A stretch of DNA of 64,000 nt, from contig NC_087074.1 in assembly GCF_026151205.1 (NCBI RefSeq), positions 11,379,226 through 11,443,225 of the forward strand. Reading direction: 5' to 3'. Shown in pieces: positions 30,189 through 40,900 of the stretch (the stretch's first letter is position 1; every line of letters starts with the position of its first letter). The notes beneath the pieces were generated by a model. That model did no database searches and was not told where the DNA came from. It saw only the letters and a program-made list of their open reading frames with translations. The stretch comes from Bolinopsis microptera (lineage: Eukaryota; Ctenophora; Tentaculata; Lobata; Bolinopsidae). Position numbers and translations under genes: made by a program.

Positions 30189-31940
30189 CTAAGTATAGAG
30201 CTGACTGTAAGGGTCTCCCTTCTTCATAATCTCTTCGCTGACTCTGTGAACTGTGTCAACAAACGTTCGCACACTTTCAGGGTCCATGTCAGGGTATATT
30301 CCGTGACCAAGGTTAGCTATGTAGTTCCGCACTCCAAATGCCCGGACCATTTCTGTTGTTTTTGCAATCAAATCTTCTTTAGGCGCATAAAGAGCGCAAG
30401 GGTCGAGGTTTCCTGCAATATTTTGAAATTTAAAATTCTTTAAATTAGATTTTAAGTTTTAAATGCTGAATTGGATAAAAGAAATTAAACCAATTGTAGA
30501 ATTAGTTTTTTTGTTTGATGTAAACCTTGTATTAATGTTATAAATGAAGACTCAAATTTGGATTACATAAGATCGGCTTACCTTGGACAGCTATGTGCAC
30601 AAAATCTCTGGCAATATTAGGGTCCACAGTCCAATCCAACCCTACCACATTGTAGCCAGCATAACTGAGTTTAGATATAGAATGATAAGCACCCTTTGCA
30701 AACACGATCAAAGGAACATCACCCAGACCCCTCTGGGTAATGCCATCTTTAACTCCTGCTGCTATTTCTTCCAGGTAGGGAAGGGAGTATTCCTCAAACA
30801 GGGTAGGACCCAGGTATTCTGCACTGCTTTCAAATACTTGCAGTAACTGTGCTCCTGCTGCTACCTGCAGAGAAGAAATATTGTAACTTCTAGCTTCCTT
30901 GCATTTTGAATCACTACCAAAATAATATGTTCTGAAATCATACTGGAATGAAAATTATCAGGATGTGATATTTTACTCAAGAGGAAGGTCTGAACAGCAC
31001 TGATGCAACTGTAATGAGTTCAATAATGTTTACAGAAATATCTTACAGTTTGCTAAATTCGCATCCTGTTTAAACTAACCTGTTCAATGAGGTAAGCTAT
31101 AATAACTTTAGTCAATAATTTCAATAATTTGTGGCTTGCTTCAGGCTCGGCGTAGAGCCACTTCTTGGCTTTACTCATAGTTTTGCTACCACCTCCTTCA
31201 ATCATGTACCCCATCAATGTATACGGGGCTCCAGTGAAACCAATTAATGGCACTTTACCCTCGAGCTTGTGTCTTGTCAATGTTATAGCTTCGTATACAT
31301 AATTTAGTTTGGTCCTCACATCAACATTGGTATCAAGTTTGCTGAGGTCCGAAGGGTGAACAAGAGGTTCTGGAAATACAGGTCCCACTCCTGGTTTCAT
31401 CAACACTTCCATCCCAAGTGCTTGTGGGATCACTGGGAAAACACTGATTAAGATGAGCAATGGGTCATCAATTTGAGGTTGTGACCATGCTTTATCACAG
31501 TTTTGGGAATGAACTTAATAAAAGTATAAAAACAGATTGTTAAAGTTACCAATACATCATAACCCACCCAGTATGTCTGAAAATATAATGGCAGCGTCAA
31601 AATCAAATCGCCTGATAGGTTGCAGGGTAACTTCACAAGCTAGTTCTGGAGTTTGGCAGATTGTAAAGAAGTCGTGTTTCTTTCGCTCCTCTCGAAATTC
31701 AGGTAGATATCTTCCAGCCTAGACAGAAAAGAAATTGAAAATAAGAAGGTTTATTATCCAGTGTTAAAATTTAAAATAGAAATCAAGTCTAAGATGCAAC
31801 AATAAGCCTATTAACAGTGATAAAATACTAGCCTGTCGCATTATCCAAACTGGGACACGTTCAACCACTTCTCCAAAAGCTGCACGAATTATTAGGTCGT
31901 TCTTTAATGGAGGAAACGACATGTCTGACTTATGCACCAT
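30189..31940 (-). CDS. UROD: Uroporphyrinogen decarboxylase, copy B
   Basis: Same structure as copy A at +2890: exons 31833-31940, 31568-31718, 31080-31432, 30582-30864 and 30189-30412, encoding 372 residues. By eye the two coding sequences differ at eight sites, seven of them silent. The single amino-acid change is residue 44, Phe here and Tyr in copy A. Active-site residues and the GC-AG first intron are retained. The pattern suggests both copies encode working enzyme. It also has ACTTCAG directly before the ATG. Confidence 0.96.
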
Positions 31941-32093
31941 CTGAAGTAACATGGTCCAACGATTAGGAATCGTGAAAAGCATAAAATGGAACATAAATTC
32001 AATAACATTACATAAAAAGGGTTCTTGAATAAGAAATGAAAAGCTTTGAATTGTGAAACACAATTAAGATTCCAGTGAGCTTTCAGCAAGCTA

Positions 32094-32709
32094 ATGGCTA
32101 ATATTGAAGTCTCTTCAGAACGCCTGATTACGGCTGCCCAACATATTAGGCAAGGTTGCTTTGTTGCTCTTTTAAACTATAAGCAGTGGTGAAATGACCG
32201 CCCAGTTACCCCCTGCTATACGGCTCATTAGGGCTGGGGTGGCATTTTTCCAAATTTCAGGTATTCTTTTTAAAAGCTAAAATGCCCAATTTGTGTATTA
32301 TCATGGCCAATTCATCGTTCAGTTGACGTGAGCAAATAAAGTTGGGGTATTTTTTGCTTCATGGCCTGGGGGCGGCAAAAAGCAGAACGGAGCAGCAAAA
32401 AGGAGATCTGACCATGTTTTTGAAGGACAATAAATTTGCGGGGGGGGGGGGGGGCGGAACACACATACATTTTACAGGTTTACATTTTACACAGTATTTT
32501 TATCTGTGCTCTGCGTAATGCATCACATGAATCAGTTTTTTTAATCTATTAACTTATTACACATTTGTGCTCTGCTTTAGCATCACTTGACTATTTAATA
32601 AAATTGTTTGTTCAGGCCATGACCTTATAGTCAGCCAATTGGCCATTGCTATATTATGTGTATATTGTTTGAATATTCTTTTCTTTTACAGGTTAAAAGT
32701 GTGCAAAAG
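32094..32709 (+). pseudogene. Broken copy of the small divergent gene, next to UROD copy B
   Basis: Exon 1 (32094-32154) is intact apart from one Val-to-Ala change. The equivalent microexon (32692-32709) reads GTTAAAAG instead of GTTACAAG, which puts TAA in frame, although its donor is a standard GT. No counterpart of the terminal exon (29742-29908) follows. The repeat ended before it, so this copy lost its 3' end when the segment duplicated. Confidence 0.65.
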
Positions 32710-33228
32710 GTAAGCTGCAGATTTTTGTTCAATCTATAAACAATATGATATCACAATGACCCTATATAAAAACAAACCTTCAAAAAATCAATATATTCCC
32801 TATCTCAAGTATTGGGAGAAAAATTTGAATATCAATTTTTACCTTGTGGCTCCAAATTCAAATCTAAACTGTTTATATCAACAAATATTGTATTATATTA
32901 TATATATTATGTATCAAAACTTTTACGTCCTACTATGCAATATTCAATAGTACAGTATGTACAAGCTGATTTATTTGTTGTGAAATTTTTTTTTTGGGGA
33001 ATATTTATAAAATTATTCAAACAATATCAAATATACACATAATATAGCAATGACCCTATATAAAATCTACCCTTTAAGAATTAAAAAAGTTTCCTGTGAA
33101 AATCCTCAAACAATTTATTATACGTTTGTGCTCAGCTGATATCAGGCTGAGCGGTGCTTTAGAAACCGCGCATCCTTCTAATATATCGTCAATTTTAAAT
33201 ATTCAATTTTAAATAATTAAAGTAACTA
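32710..33228. other. AT-rich spacer, no gene recognised
   Basis: Low-complexity AT-rich DNA. Open frames at 32756-32950 and 32812-33042 are short and compositionally biased. CAATGACCCTATATAAAA occurs twice (32754 and 33048). Confidence 0.5.
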
Positions 33229-33894
33229 GTGGTTTGTGATAAAGACACAAACGGTCAGCCATTAGCTAATAACGAACCATGGCGAAGTAACAAGTCACTA
33301 GGTTCCTTACTCTGTACTGAGAAGGACATTCAAAGAAGGAGAATCCTAGCTGAGATTGCTTTTAAGAACTTTGGAAAAGTATGGTTGTCCGGTAAGAAAA
33401 TTTCCCTTGAAAGAAAGCTGAGGTTATATGATGCTCAAGTTGTATCTGTATTGATTTACAACTCAAATAGTTGGAGTCCTAAGAAAGCAACCATGGAGAA
33501 AATGGACACACTCCATCGTAGACACCTCAGGTCCATTTTAAACATCAAATGGCCTAAAGGTATGATAAGCAACAAAGCATTGTATGAAAGGTGCAAAGTT
33601 GAAAAGTTATCCAAGCGTATTGAACACCAGCGGTGGAAGATGTTTGGACACATTCTCAGGAGTATGGAGAACACCCCAGCCCAAACGGCTCTCTCTTTTG
33701 CTATTGAATCAGATAATTTATTCATTGGTAGATTGGGGAGACCTAGAATGAACTTGTTATCGGTTTTAAGAAGTGATTTAAGTAGTAGAAATTTGCAAAT
33801 GGACAACTTGCATGAATTGAACGAAATTAGAGATATAGCTGAATGCAACAGATGTTGGGAAAATCTTTTTCAAGGGTACAGTTTACCGCATTAA
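33229..33894 (+). pseudogene. Non-LTR retrotransposon fragment, C-terminal end of an RT ORF
   Basis: A 221-codon frame corresponds to the region after the reverse transcriptase catalytic core. GSLLCTEKDIQRRRILAE, LRLYDAQVVSVLIYNSNSW, TLHRRHLRSILNIKWP and RWKMFGHILRS parallel the C-terminus of the LINE ORF at 60624-63335 (LGTIISSDGTIDRELSARI, CLRRILRIRWL, RLRWFGHVTRM). The catalytic core is missing, so this is a 5'-truncated insertion. Confidence 0.8.
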
Positions 33895-33952
33895 GGTATT
33901 TTTAAGAATCATTTTTGTCGGTAAGATCCTGTTTTATAATAATAATAGTGGT

Positions 33953-34535
33953 TTGACTGAATATGGATCGGGTTTGTTCAGAATGAGCATATCTGGTCTT
34001 AATCTAGTTTTAAACAATAGGTGTAGTAAGAGTGTAACTAAAGTTAAGAATCTCCAGTCTTCTTTTCTTCCGGAGCGAGTCATTCCTTACTGGAACAAAC
34101 TCCCTTCAGATGTCAAGAACTGCTCGACAGTTTTAAGCTTTAAAGTTAGATTGGAAGGATTTAAGAAAGAAATGATTTCTAAAAACAGTGTAAATGATTT
34201 TTATTTTTGGAATGTTTCGAACGAAGTTTTAGGGAAAATTGAAGGACCCAGTTATTTAAGCAATAAGGAGACACATAATGAATATCTTTGGTTTCATCCT
34301 TTTGTGGCAAAGAAACGTTTTATAAATCTTTATTCCACTGGGAAGTTTTAATTAATTAATTATATATAATGCATTAGATTTTATTAATTAATAAAATTGA
34401 ATTTAATAAATTATCAATGTTGATGGAAGAATATATCTATTTGAATTATTTTTCTATTTAGTGCAATGATATTTTTTAGACACTTGTGATGATGTAATGT
34501 CACAATCTTTACTTACTTACTTACTTACTTACAAT
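33953..34535 (+). pseudogene. Second retrotransposon C-terminal fragment with (TTAC)n tail
   Basis: A 132-codon frame (33953-34351) holds SSFLPERVIPYWNKLPSDVK and VLSFKVRLEGFKKE, a C-terminal pattern common in other non-LTR families. It is distinct from the fragment just upstream, so two truncated insertions abut or a chimera formed. A (TTAC)n microsatellite at 34511-34534 looks like the 3' tail. Confidence 0.65.
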
Positions 34536-34737
34536 ACAACTTTTATTTACTGGGCCGCGCTCGCCGCTCAGCCTGTTAACGGGTGATACTCGTAAAATAT
34601 TTGTTCCATATATTGGATATACTTACTGGGCCGTGCTCAGCCTGTAATTACGCCGAATCTCTAATGAACATGATAGCCTGAGTAGAGGTCCCCAGGTAAG
34701 CATATTGTATACGACACATGAGGAGCAACGTGCAAAT

Positions 34738-35127
34738 AAACTGCCACAAACTGCTACAAACTGCCTACAAAACTGCTACTAAAGTGCTACATACAAACTG
34801 GCATTAACTGCCACACACAAGAGGGTCTAAGTGCAGTGCAAAAAATTGCTGCTCACTGCTGCTAGTGAGCAGCGCAGTGAGCAGCAGTTTCTTTGCAATC
34901 GCGCGCCGTTTGCAGCAGTTTGTAGAAGTTTGTGCCTGTTTTAGGAAAGACAAATCTTTTTAGGAAAGAAAAATTTTTATTTACCACAATAAATTCAAAT
35001 TTCAATTTCAAACACATATACAGTACGCCGCGCACACAGCCACAATTTTGCCAGTTAGTGCCAGTTTGTAGCAGTTAGTAGCAGTTTGTGGCAGTTAGTG
35101 CCAGTTAGTAACAGTTTGTGGCAGTTT
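34738..35127. mobile_element. 390-bp inverted-repeat element built of ACTGCYACAA units
   Basis: The left end carries AACTGCCACAAACTGCTACA and further units. The right end carries the complement (GTAGCAGTT, GTTTGTGGCAGTT) four to six times. The centre is a GCAGTGAGCAGC-rich palindrome near 34850-34890. No target duplication or coding frame was found. Confidence 0.75.
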
Positions 35128-35459
35128 CTAGTCTTCGCAAATTGCATTTTACTCAACCGATGTATTTTCGGACGCTGATATGATTCCTATTATATTGTAT
35201 ATTGAGCGCGCACGCGCGCGCCTGCACTGATCAAGCTGAAATATTGATTGTACGCGCGATATCAAACTTTTCACATAATAATTGCACCGCGCCTTCCTTA
35301 TTTGTCATTCGACAAGACTGTGTCAGAAGGACTTTCTACAAAACTGTACCAAATAAATTGGTCGAAAATAGAGTGTTTTTAGTTTAGTAAATAACTAATC
35401 AAATTTTGATCCTTCCAGATAGTTACATGGCTATAAGACGAATAATCTGTAAATGTTAG

Positions 35460-36430
35460 AGCGAATTTCTATGTGCCAAACTTGAATAACTATCGATTTT
35501 CAGCCTCGCAAATTGGAACAGTTGAGTTGGACTTTCTGAACCAAGGTACAATTTTTGGTACCAAAGCATTAATTTCGAGATCTTAGTGGTATATTTTCTT
35601 TTAACTTTCCAGATAGTAAGATAACTATAATAATAGGAACAATCTGTGCGAATTTCTATGTGTCAAACTTGAGATATCACTTCAAACTCAAGAAAAAATC
35701 TCGAAATCGGTAAAATATTTGGTACCAAGGCATTTGTCTCAAGATCTTAGTGGTAAATTTTCTTTTAACTTTCCAGATAGTAAGATAACTATAATAGGAA
35801 CAATCTGTGCGAGTTTGGGCGAATTTCTATGTGTCAAACTTGAGATATCACTTCAAACTCGAGAAAAAATCTCGAAATCGGTAAAATATTTGGTACCAAG
35901 GCATTTGTCTCAAGATCTAAGCGGTAAATTTTCTTAAAACTTTCCAGATTGTAAGATAACTATAATAGGAACAAACTGTGCGAGTTTGGGTGAATTTCTA
36001 TGTGCTAAACTTGAGATATCACTTCAAACACAAGGAAATATAAAAATCTTCAAATCTGTGGTTTTGAGTGTTACCAAGGACTTCTTGTTATAGAGCATAA
36101 TATATCTTAATAGTTGTGCTCAAAGACCTTCTTTCTTCAATAAGCATTCATATATAATAATAAGTAATGAGTGGAGTATTACGGTGAGGGCTACCACGTA
36201 TCATGACTGTTCAGTTAAAGTTGCATTTTCTATCCACTCGCACAGACTGTTCCTATTATATTTAAGGTATCTTACTATCTACTTTACCGATTTCGAGATA
36301 TTTTCTTGTGTTTGAAGTGATATCTCAAGTTTGACACATAGAAAATATTTGACACATATTGTACCTTGGTACAGTTTGGTACAGAAAGTCCAACTCAACT
36401 GTTCCAAATTGCGAGGCTGAAAATCAATTG
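35460..36430. repeat. Tandem ~170-bp units with a flanking inverted copy
   Basis: Units containing AACTTTCCAGATAGTAAGAT and CTTGAGATATCACTTCAAAC recur at about 35600, 35770 and 35940. A reversed copy lies at 36230-36430 (GATATCTCAAGTTTGACAC, GTTCCAAATTGCGAGGCTG). The outer ends (TTTTCAGCCTCGCAAATTGG at 35498 and its complement near 36405) form the inverted repeat. Confidence 0.75.
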
Positions 36431-36594
36431 TTTAAAACAATAATTTCGAAAAATTTCTGCCAGATCCTAAGTATGAAACTGGCAATATCTTAATATGTAA
36501 TTTTGGGTGAAATTCTATGTGCCAAATTTGAGATATCACTTCAAACACAAGAAAATATCTCCAATTTAACACTAGCTGTTACTCATGTTTTCAG

Positions 36595-37471
36595 ATCGTA
36601 TGCAACATTTAATAATCTACCGTCTCTGAAAAAAATAGGCGTTCAGCATGTTCAGAGAAAACAATATATGTGTTTTAATATTGAATGGGCGTGGTCTAAA
36701 ATATTCGAATTTTCAAATTTTGACGACGGAATCCTCGAACCAGTAAGTACAGTATGCCATATTTGAGAGCAACAGCTCTCAAACATAAAACACAGCGAAG
36801 CTATTAAGGCCAACGTATGCCCACTGACTTTTGGCCCACCCTTTAGAAGTGGATTTTTCCGAATGAGGGAAAATCATTTTAAAAATTAGAATGTGCCTAA
36901 ACTTATTGTTTTTTCATAATATGAAATAAAAGTTAGGGTGACACCAAAAAAGGTTTTGGTGTATGTCCCCTTAAGGAGTGAATTAATAATAATAAAACGG
37001 TTTTTTCTTCAAACTTTCTAAATATTGGAAAATTATACGACTGACAATATATATGTGCGTTTAATTCGAGATATCACGTCAAACACAAGAAAATATCTCA
37101 AAATCAGTCAATTGTACGGAACTCGATCAATTTCCTCGAAATTTCAATACACAAGTTTCTCAAAACTTTCCAGATAGTAAGATGGGTATGCCGTATGAGA
37201 GTGACATAACATGAGAGTTTTGATGAATTTCTACATGCCAAATTTTAGATATATGATTTCGATCTTTCAGTATAAAAAACAGGATCTATTTGGTGATGCT
37301 ACTTGTACTGTCCGCTTTTGATTATTGAATTGTTCTCTATAGAACGAACATTTTGCAGACGAAGCTCTCTATCCTCAATACGATCATATCTGTAAGAAAT
37401 TTCTCTACGAATACTTTAAAAGTATTGCTGCTGGACCAAATGAGAATCCAAAGGAGTTTCATCTCGTCTGA
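36595..37471 (+). CDS. Unknown protein, last two exons seen
   Basis: Exon 36595-36742 has an ATGTTTTCAG acceptor and a CCA/GTAAGT donor. Exon 37343-37471 has a TTCTCTATAG acceptor and ends at TGA. The join is in phase 0 and reads continuously: SYATFNNLPSLKKIGVQHVQ, IEWAWSKIFEFSNFDDGILE, then P, then NEHFADEALYPQYDHICKKF and LYEYFKSIAAG, ending EFHLV. The composition is protein-like, with aromatic and charged residues and no repeats. Exons upstream were not located; the region 35460-36430 is repeat. I recognise no domain. It converges on the NOX gene, whose stop lies 0.5 kb away on the other strand. Confidence 0.55.
36808..36970. mobile_element. Possible remnant of a TTAA-flanked element in the intron
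   Basis: TTAA lies on both sides (36804-36807, 36971-36974). The right end GGTGTATGTCCCC matches the termini of the elements at 50439-52289, but the left end (GGCCAACGTATGCCC) matches only loosely. Confidence 0.35.
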
Positions 37472-37996
37472 CGATACGGATTATCAAAGTTTACACTGTT
37501 TTATGATCATAGCCATTTTTGTTGAATAACACTTAGAAAGTGGATGATTTCTGGAGGGTACACACTTCAAAGGCGGATGTTGTTGCAAAATGTGTCACAT
37601 TAAACACACAAACATAAAGTTAATATACTCCCATCTGACTAAAAAAACAAAACGATGTCACATCTATATTCTATAATATAAATACACACTAGGAATTGAG
37701 TCAACTTTTACAAAAGTTGTATAAATCTCAGTCATTAATCATCACGTCATTCTAATCCCGTCAAAAATATGGAAAATAATGTATTTTCGCTTTACTTACA
37801 AAAGTTATGAAATTCATGCCCATGCCTCAAGGGCAGCTGGTCAGACCCCACAATATCATGAAATAATGTCAATAATGTCATTATTTGCGTATAAAGCCGC
37901 TTATTGGATATAATACAAGTTAATTGAATATAATGCGATTTACATAAAGTTTCGGACGAGTGTCCCAGTTAAACTCGCAGAAAAGTCCAGAGAGTT

Positions 37997-40900
37997 CTAG
38001 AAATTCTCCTTGTTGTAGAAGAACATGGACCCAGCTTGATTGTTCTCAAGTTCAGCGTTAGCTAGACTGCACGATTTATCCAGAGTCTCTGACAGAATTG
38101 CTGGTCCGCAGAAGAAAACACCTATGTCCGTCCTGTAGGTATACCCGATATTAAACATTCATTTCAATATAGGCCTCCCCTAGATTCGGATCTTAGGATT
38201 GGATTTGCAAAAATTCATAAGACAAATTGCTTAAGAAAAGCTAAGACAGCAAAATAAGCTGAGACAAAATTTAAGCGAACCTGAGATGGAGAAATAAGCT
38301 AAGACAGCGGAAAATCCTATGACAAAATTTAAAGAAACCTAAGACAGCGGAAAATCCTGAGACAAAATTTAAGGAAACCTAAGACAGCGAAAACTATAAG
38401 ACAAAATTTAAGAAATCCTGAGACAGCGAAAAATCCTAAGACAAAATTTAAGAAATCCTGAGACAGCGGAAAATCCTGAGACAAAATTTAAGAAATCCTG
38501 AGACAGCGGAAAATCCTGAGACAAAATTTAAGGTATCCTGAGACGACTAAAAATCCTGAGACAAAAATTAAGGAAAACTAAGACAGCGAAAAATGCTGAG
38601 ACAACCGGGAACCTAAGATACCAAAGATTTTGGAACTAGAAAAAATGCTTAAACTCACAAAATATTCCTAGTAAAAACAAGCAAAATCGCTTCACCATAA
38701 ATTCTAAATCAGTACTTGTAGGAATGAACACAAAAGGTGTGGCAAAATATGGAGATTATAAAGGGGTAGGGATTTACCTGAAGAGAAAGGGGCAACAAAA
38801 ATATGTTATCGTTGGTATGATCAAGGGTTTTATAACTATTCAAATATACATAGATATTACATCTTTACATTTCCTGCAAAGAACATAATAAATACAATAA
38901 AACTAGGTGTGTCAATAAGTCAATAGAATTTGTTTAAAATCTTTATGTACCAGCTAATGAAGTGAGCATCCCAGATCATAGCTTTACAGGTAGGACTGTA
39001 TAATGGAGCCCCCGATGTTATAGCAGACATCACCTCCCCCCCCCCCCCCCTTACCCCTCCCTTATCTGATTAAAAGATACAAAACAGTCCAGAAATGACA
39101 TACCTGGTTCAAACCTACCTTTGGAAAGCTCTGGTGAACCTGCCCGTGGAGATATAAATACACTTAACTTCAGCTCAATTGATAAATAACTGCCTATTTA
39201 TCGCTTATTATTTATACCTGATACTATACCCTTTTTAGAAAGTTCGCAGCAATCACTCAGGTAATATAATCATACATGTACATTGTATTACATATTTTAT
39301 ACATCTACATTCATTCGAAAGGGGGGGGGGGGGGGTGGGGGTCAGGCCATGATTACGTAATTTTGCTGTCGGGGGGGGGGGGGGGGGGGGGGGGGGGTTG
39401 ATTACGGAGGGGGTCGCGGTCGGGGGGTAAAAAATTGCTAAAATATTGATTACGTAACATGTGAACGACCCGTTATGAATTTTCTGAAACCGGACCGGAG
39501 CCGGAACCGGATATCGAAGCCAGATATCCGGCCGGATCCAGATTCAGCCGGATATCCGGTCGGTTCCTAGTATGGACTGACGTATATACTTGGGGACTAT
39601 GAAGCATGATAACATTTGGTATTACACGCAATTGTCTTAAAATACCTTGATTGAACATTTCATTTTCTTATAATTAAATTATTTTATAGTTCGGGTTTCG
39701 TGCTTTTTAAAGGAAGACATATAATATATATAATGTTGACACTTAACATTAAAAATTGCTGATTAATTAAATTCTGTGTAACGTAGATTTCATTTTGCAG
39801 CTTCGACTTAAAGTTAAAGCTGTGTCCAACCGATTGTGTTTGACCATTTTGTTTCCTAACAACTTAAAAGCTCAAAAATCTATCATGCCCCACACAAACT
39901 GTTTTTAACGTCCTATGTACACTAAAACCCGATTCACCGTATAGTTCGCGGGAAAAGAAAATAGTAAATTGGGGTTTAACTGTACGTGGTTTTGAGAAAA
40001 AAGAAATCGTCAGGAACCTGTTCAGAGCGTGACGTCATGGTCAGTATTGCGAAATCCTTAGAGGCCATTATATGTCTACTATACTGCTTGGGATTGACTA
40101 TTAAGTTTCTATAAAGGAGGTGGTTGGCACTTGGCACCACCTGTATTTAATTGCTATTGTTAGAATAGTATTCTACCAGCTACCTATTCACAAACTTTAT
40201 AATGTCATTTTATTTAAATATCAATATGATTTTAGCTAATCTACAAGCACTTAACTGGGGACCCCCGGCTATAATGTTCATAAACATATTATAATAAAGA
40301 ATAAAAATGTGGCGGAATGGCAGGCTGAGTGTGACCCAGTGAACAAGCACCTGTTCAAATTGCCTTTTAAATTCGATCAACAAATATACATGTACTAATG
40401 CAGTAACAAATAGTATATTTCGTGAAATCTCGCTTAATTACCCTCTCTATACGTAGCAAATTATTTGCAGCTGACAAACCTTGTAATGAACACACCTGCC
40501 TCAGATTTGTAATCTTTGACAATAAAAAGCGTAATTTTTCTTTGCCAATTATACTGTGCATGACTACTTGTGGTAAGCCAGTTTCTGTGCAATTCGAAAT
40601 TGCATCGATTAATATTTTATTTTTGTTATTTTTTATTAAGGGGTCGTTCACATATTACGTAATCAGCGGGGGGGGGGGAGGGGGGGGGTCTTGATAACGG
40701 TTGATTACGGAGGGGGGGGGGGCCACATCCATAAAGTAAAAAATTTCCTCGCAGATACAAATTTTCTGATTTCTGTGGCCTGAACTTTCGACTTTCGCAA
40801 TGTCGGCGAGTGAAGCAAAACAATTCTTAAGCATTTGGAGCTAGGCCCCAGAAAATTGTTCGCTTATTTGCTTGGCCACATTAAAATCTACAATAACAAA

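Larger units (their letters stand above)
27008..32745. repeat. 2.89-kb tandem segmental duplication containing UROD
   Basis: Copy A (27008-29650) and copy B (29895-32745) align at a constant offset of 2890 bases across the whole UROD gene. Left boundaries share ATTAAATAAGTTCACAAAAT. Copy B has an extra ~200 bp between its G-tract (32440) and CTTTTACAGGTTAAAAGTG (32683). Identity is very high by eye, so the event is recent. The head of a divergent plus-strand gene was duplicated too. Confidence 0.95.

Noticed and set aside
27272-30443. 93-codon plus frames at 27272 and 30162
   Set aside because: Antisense shadows of UROD exon 5 in each copy.
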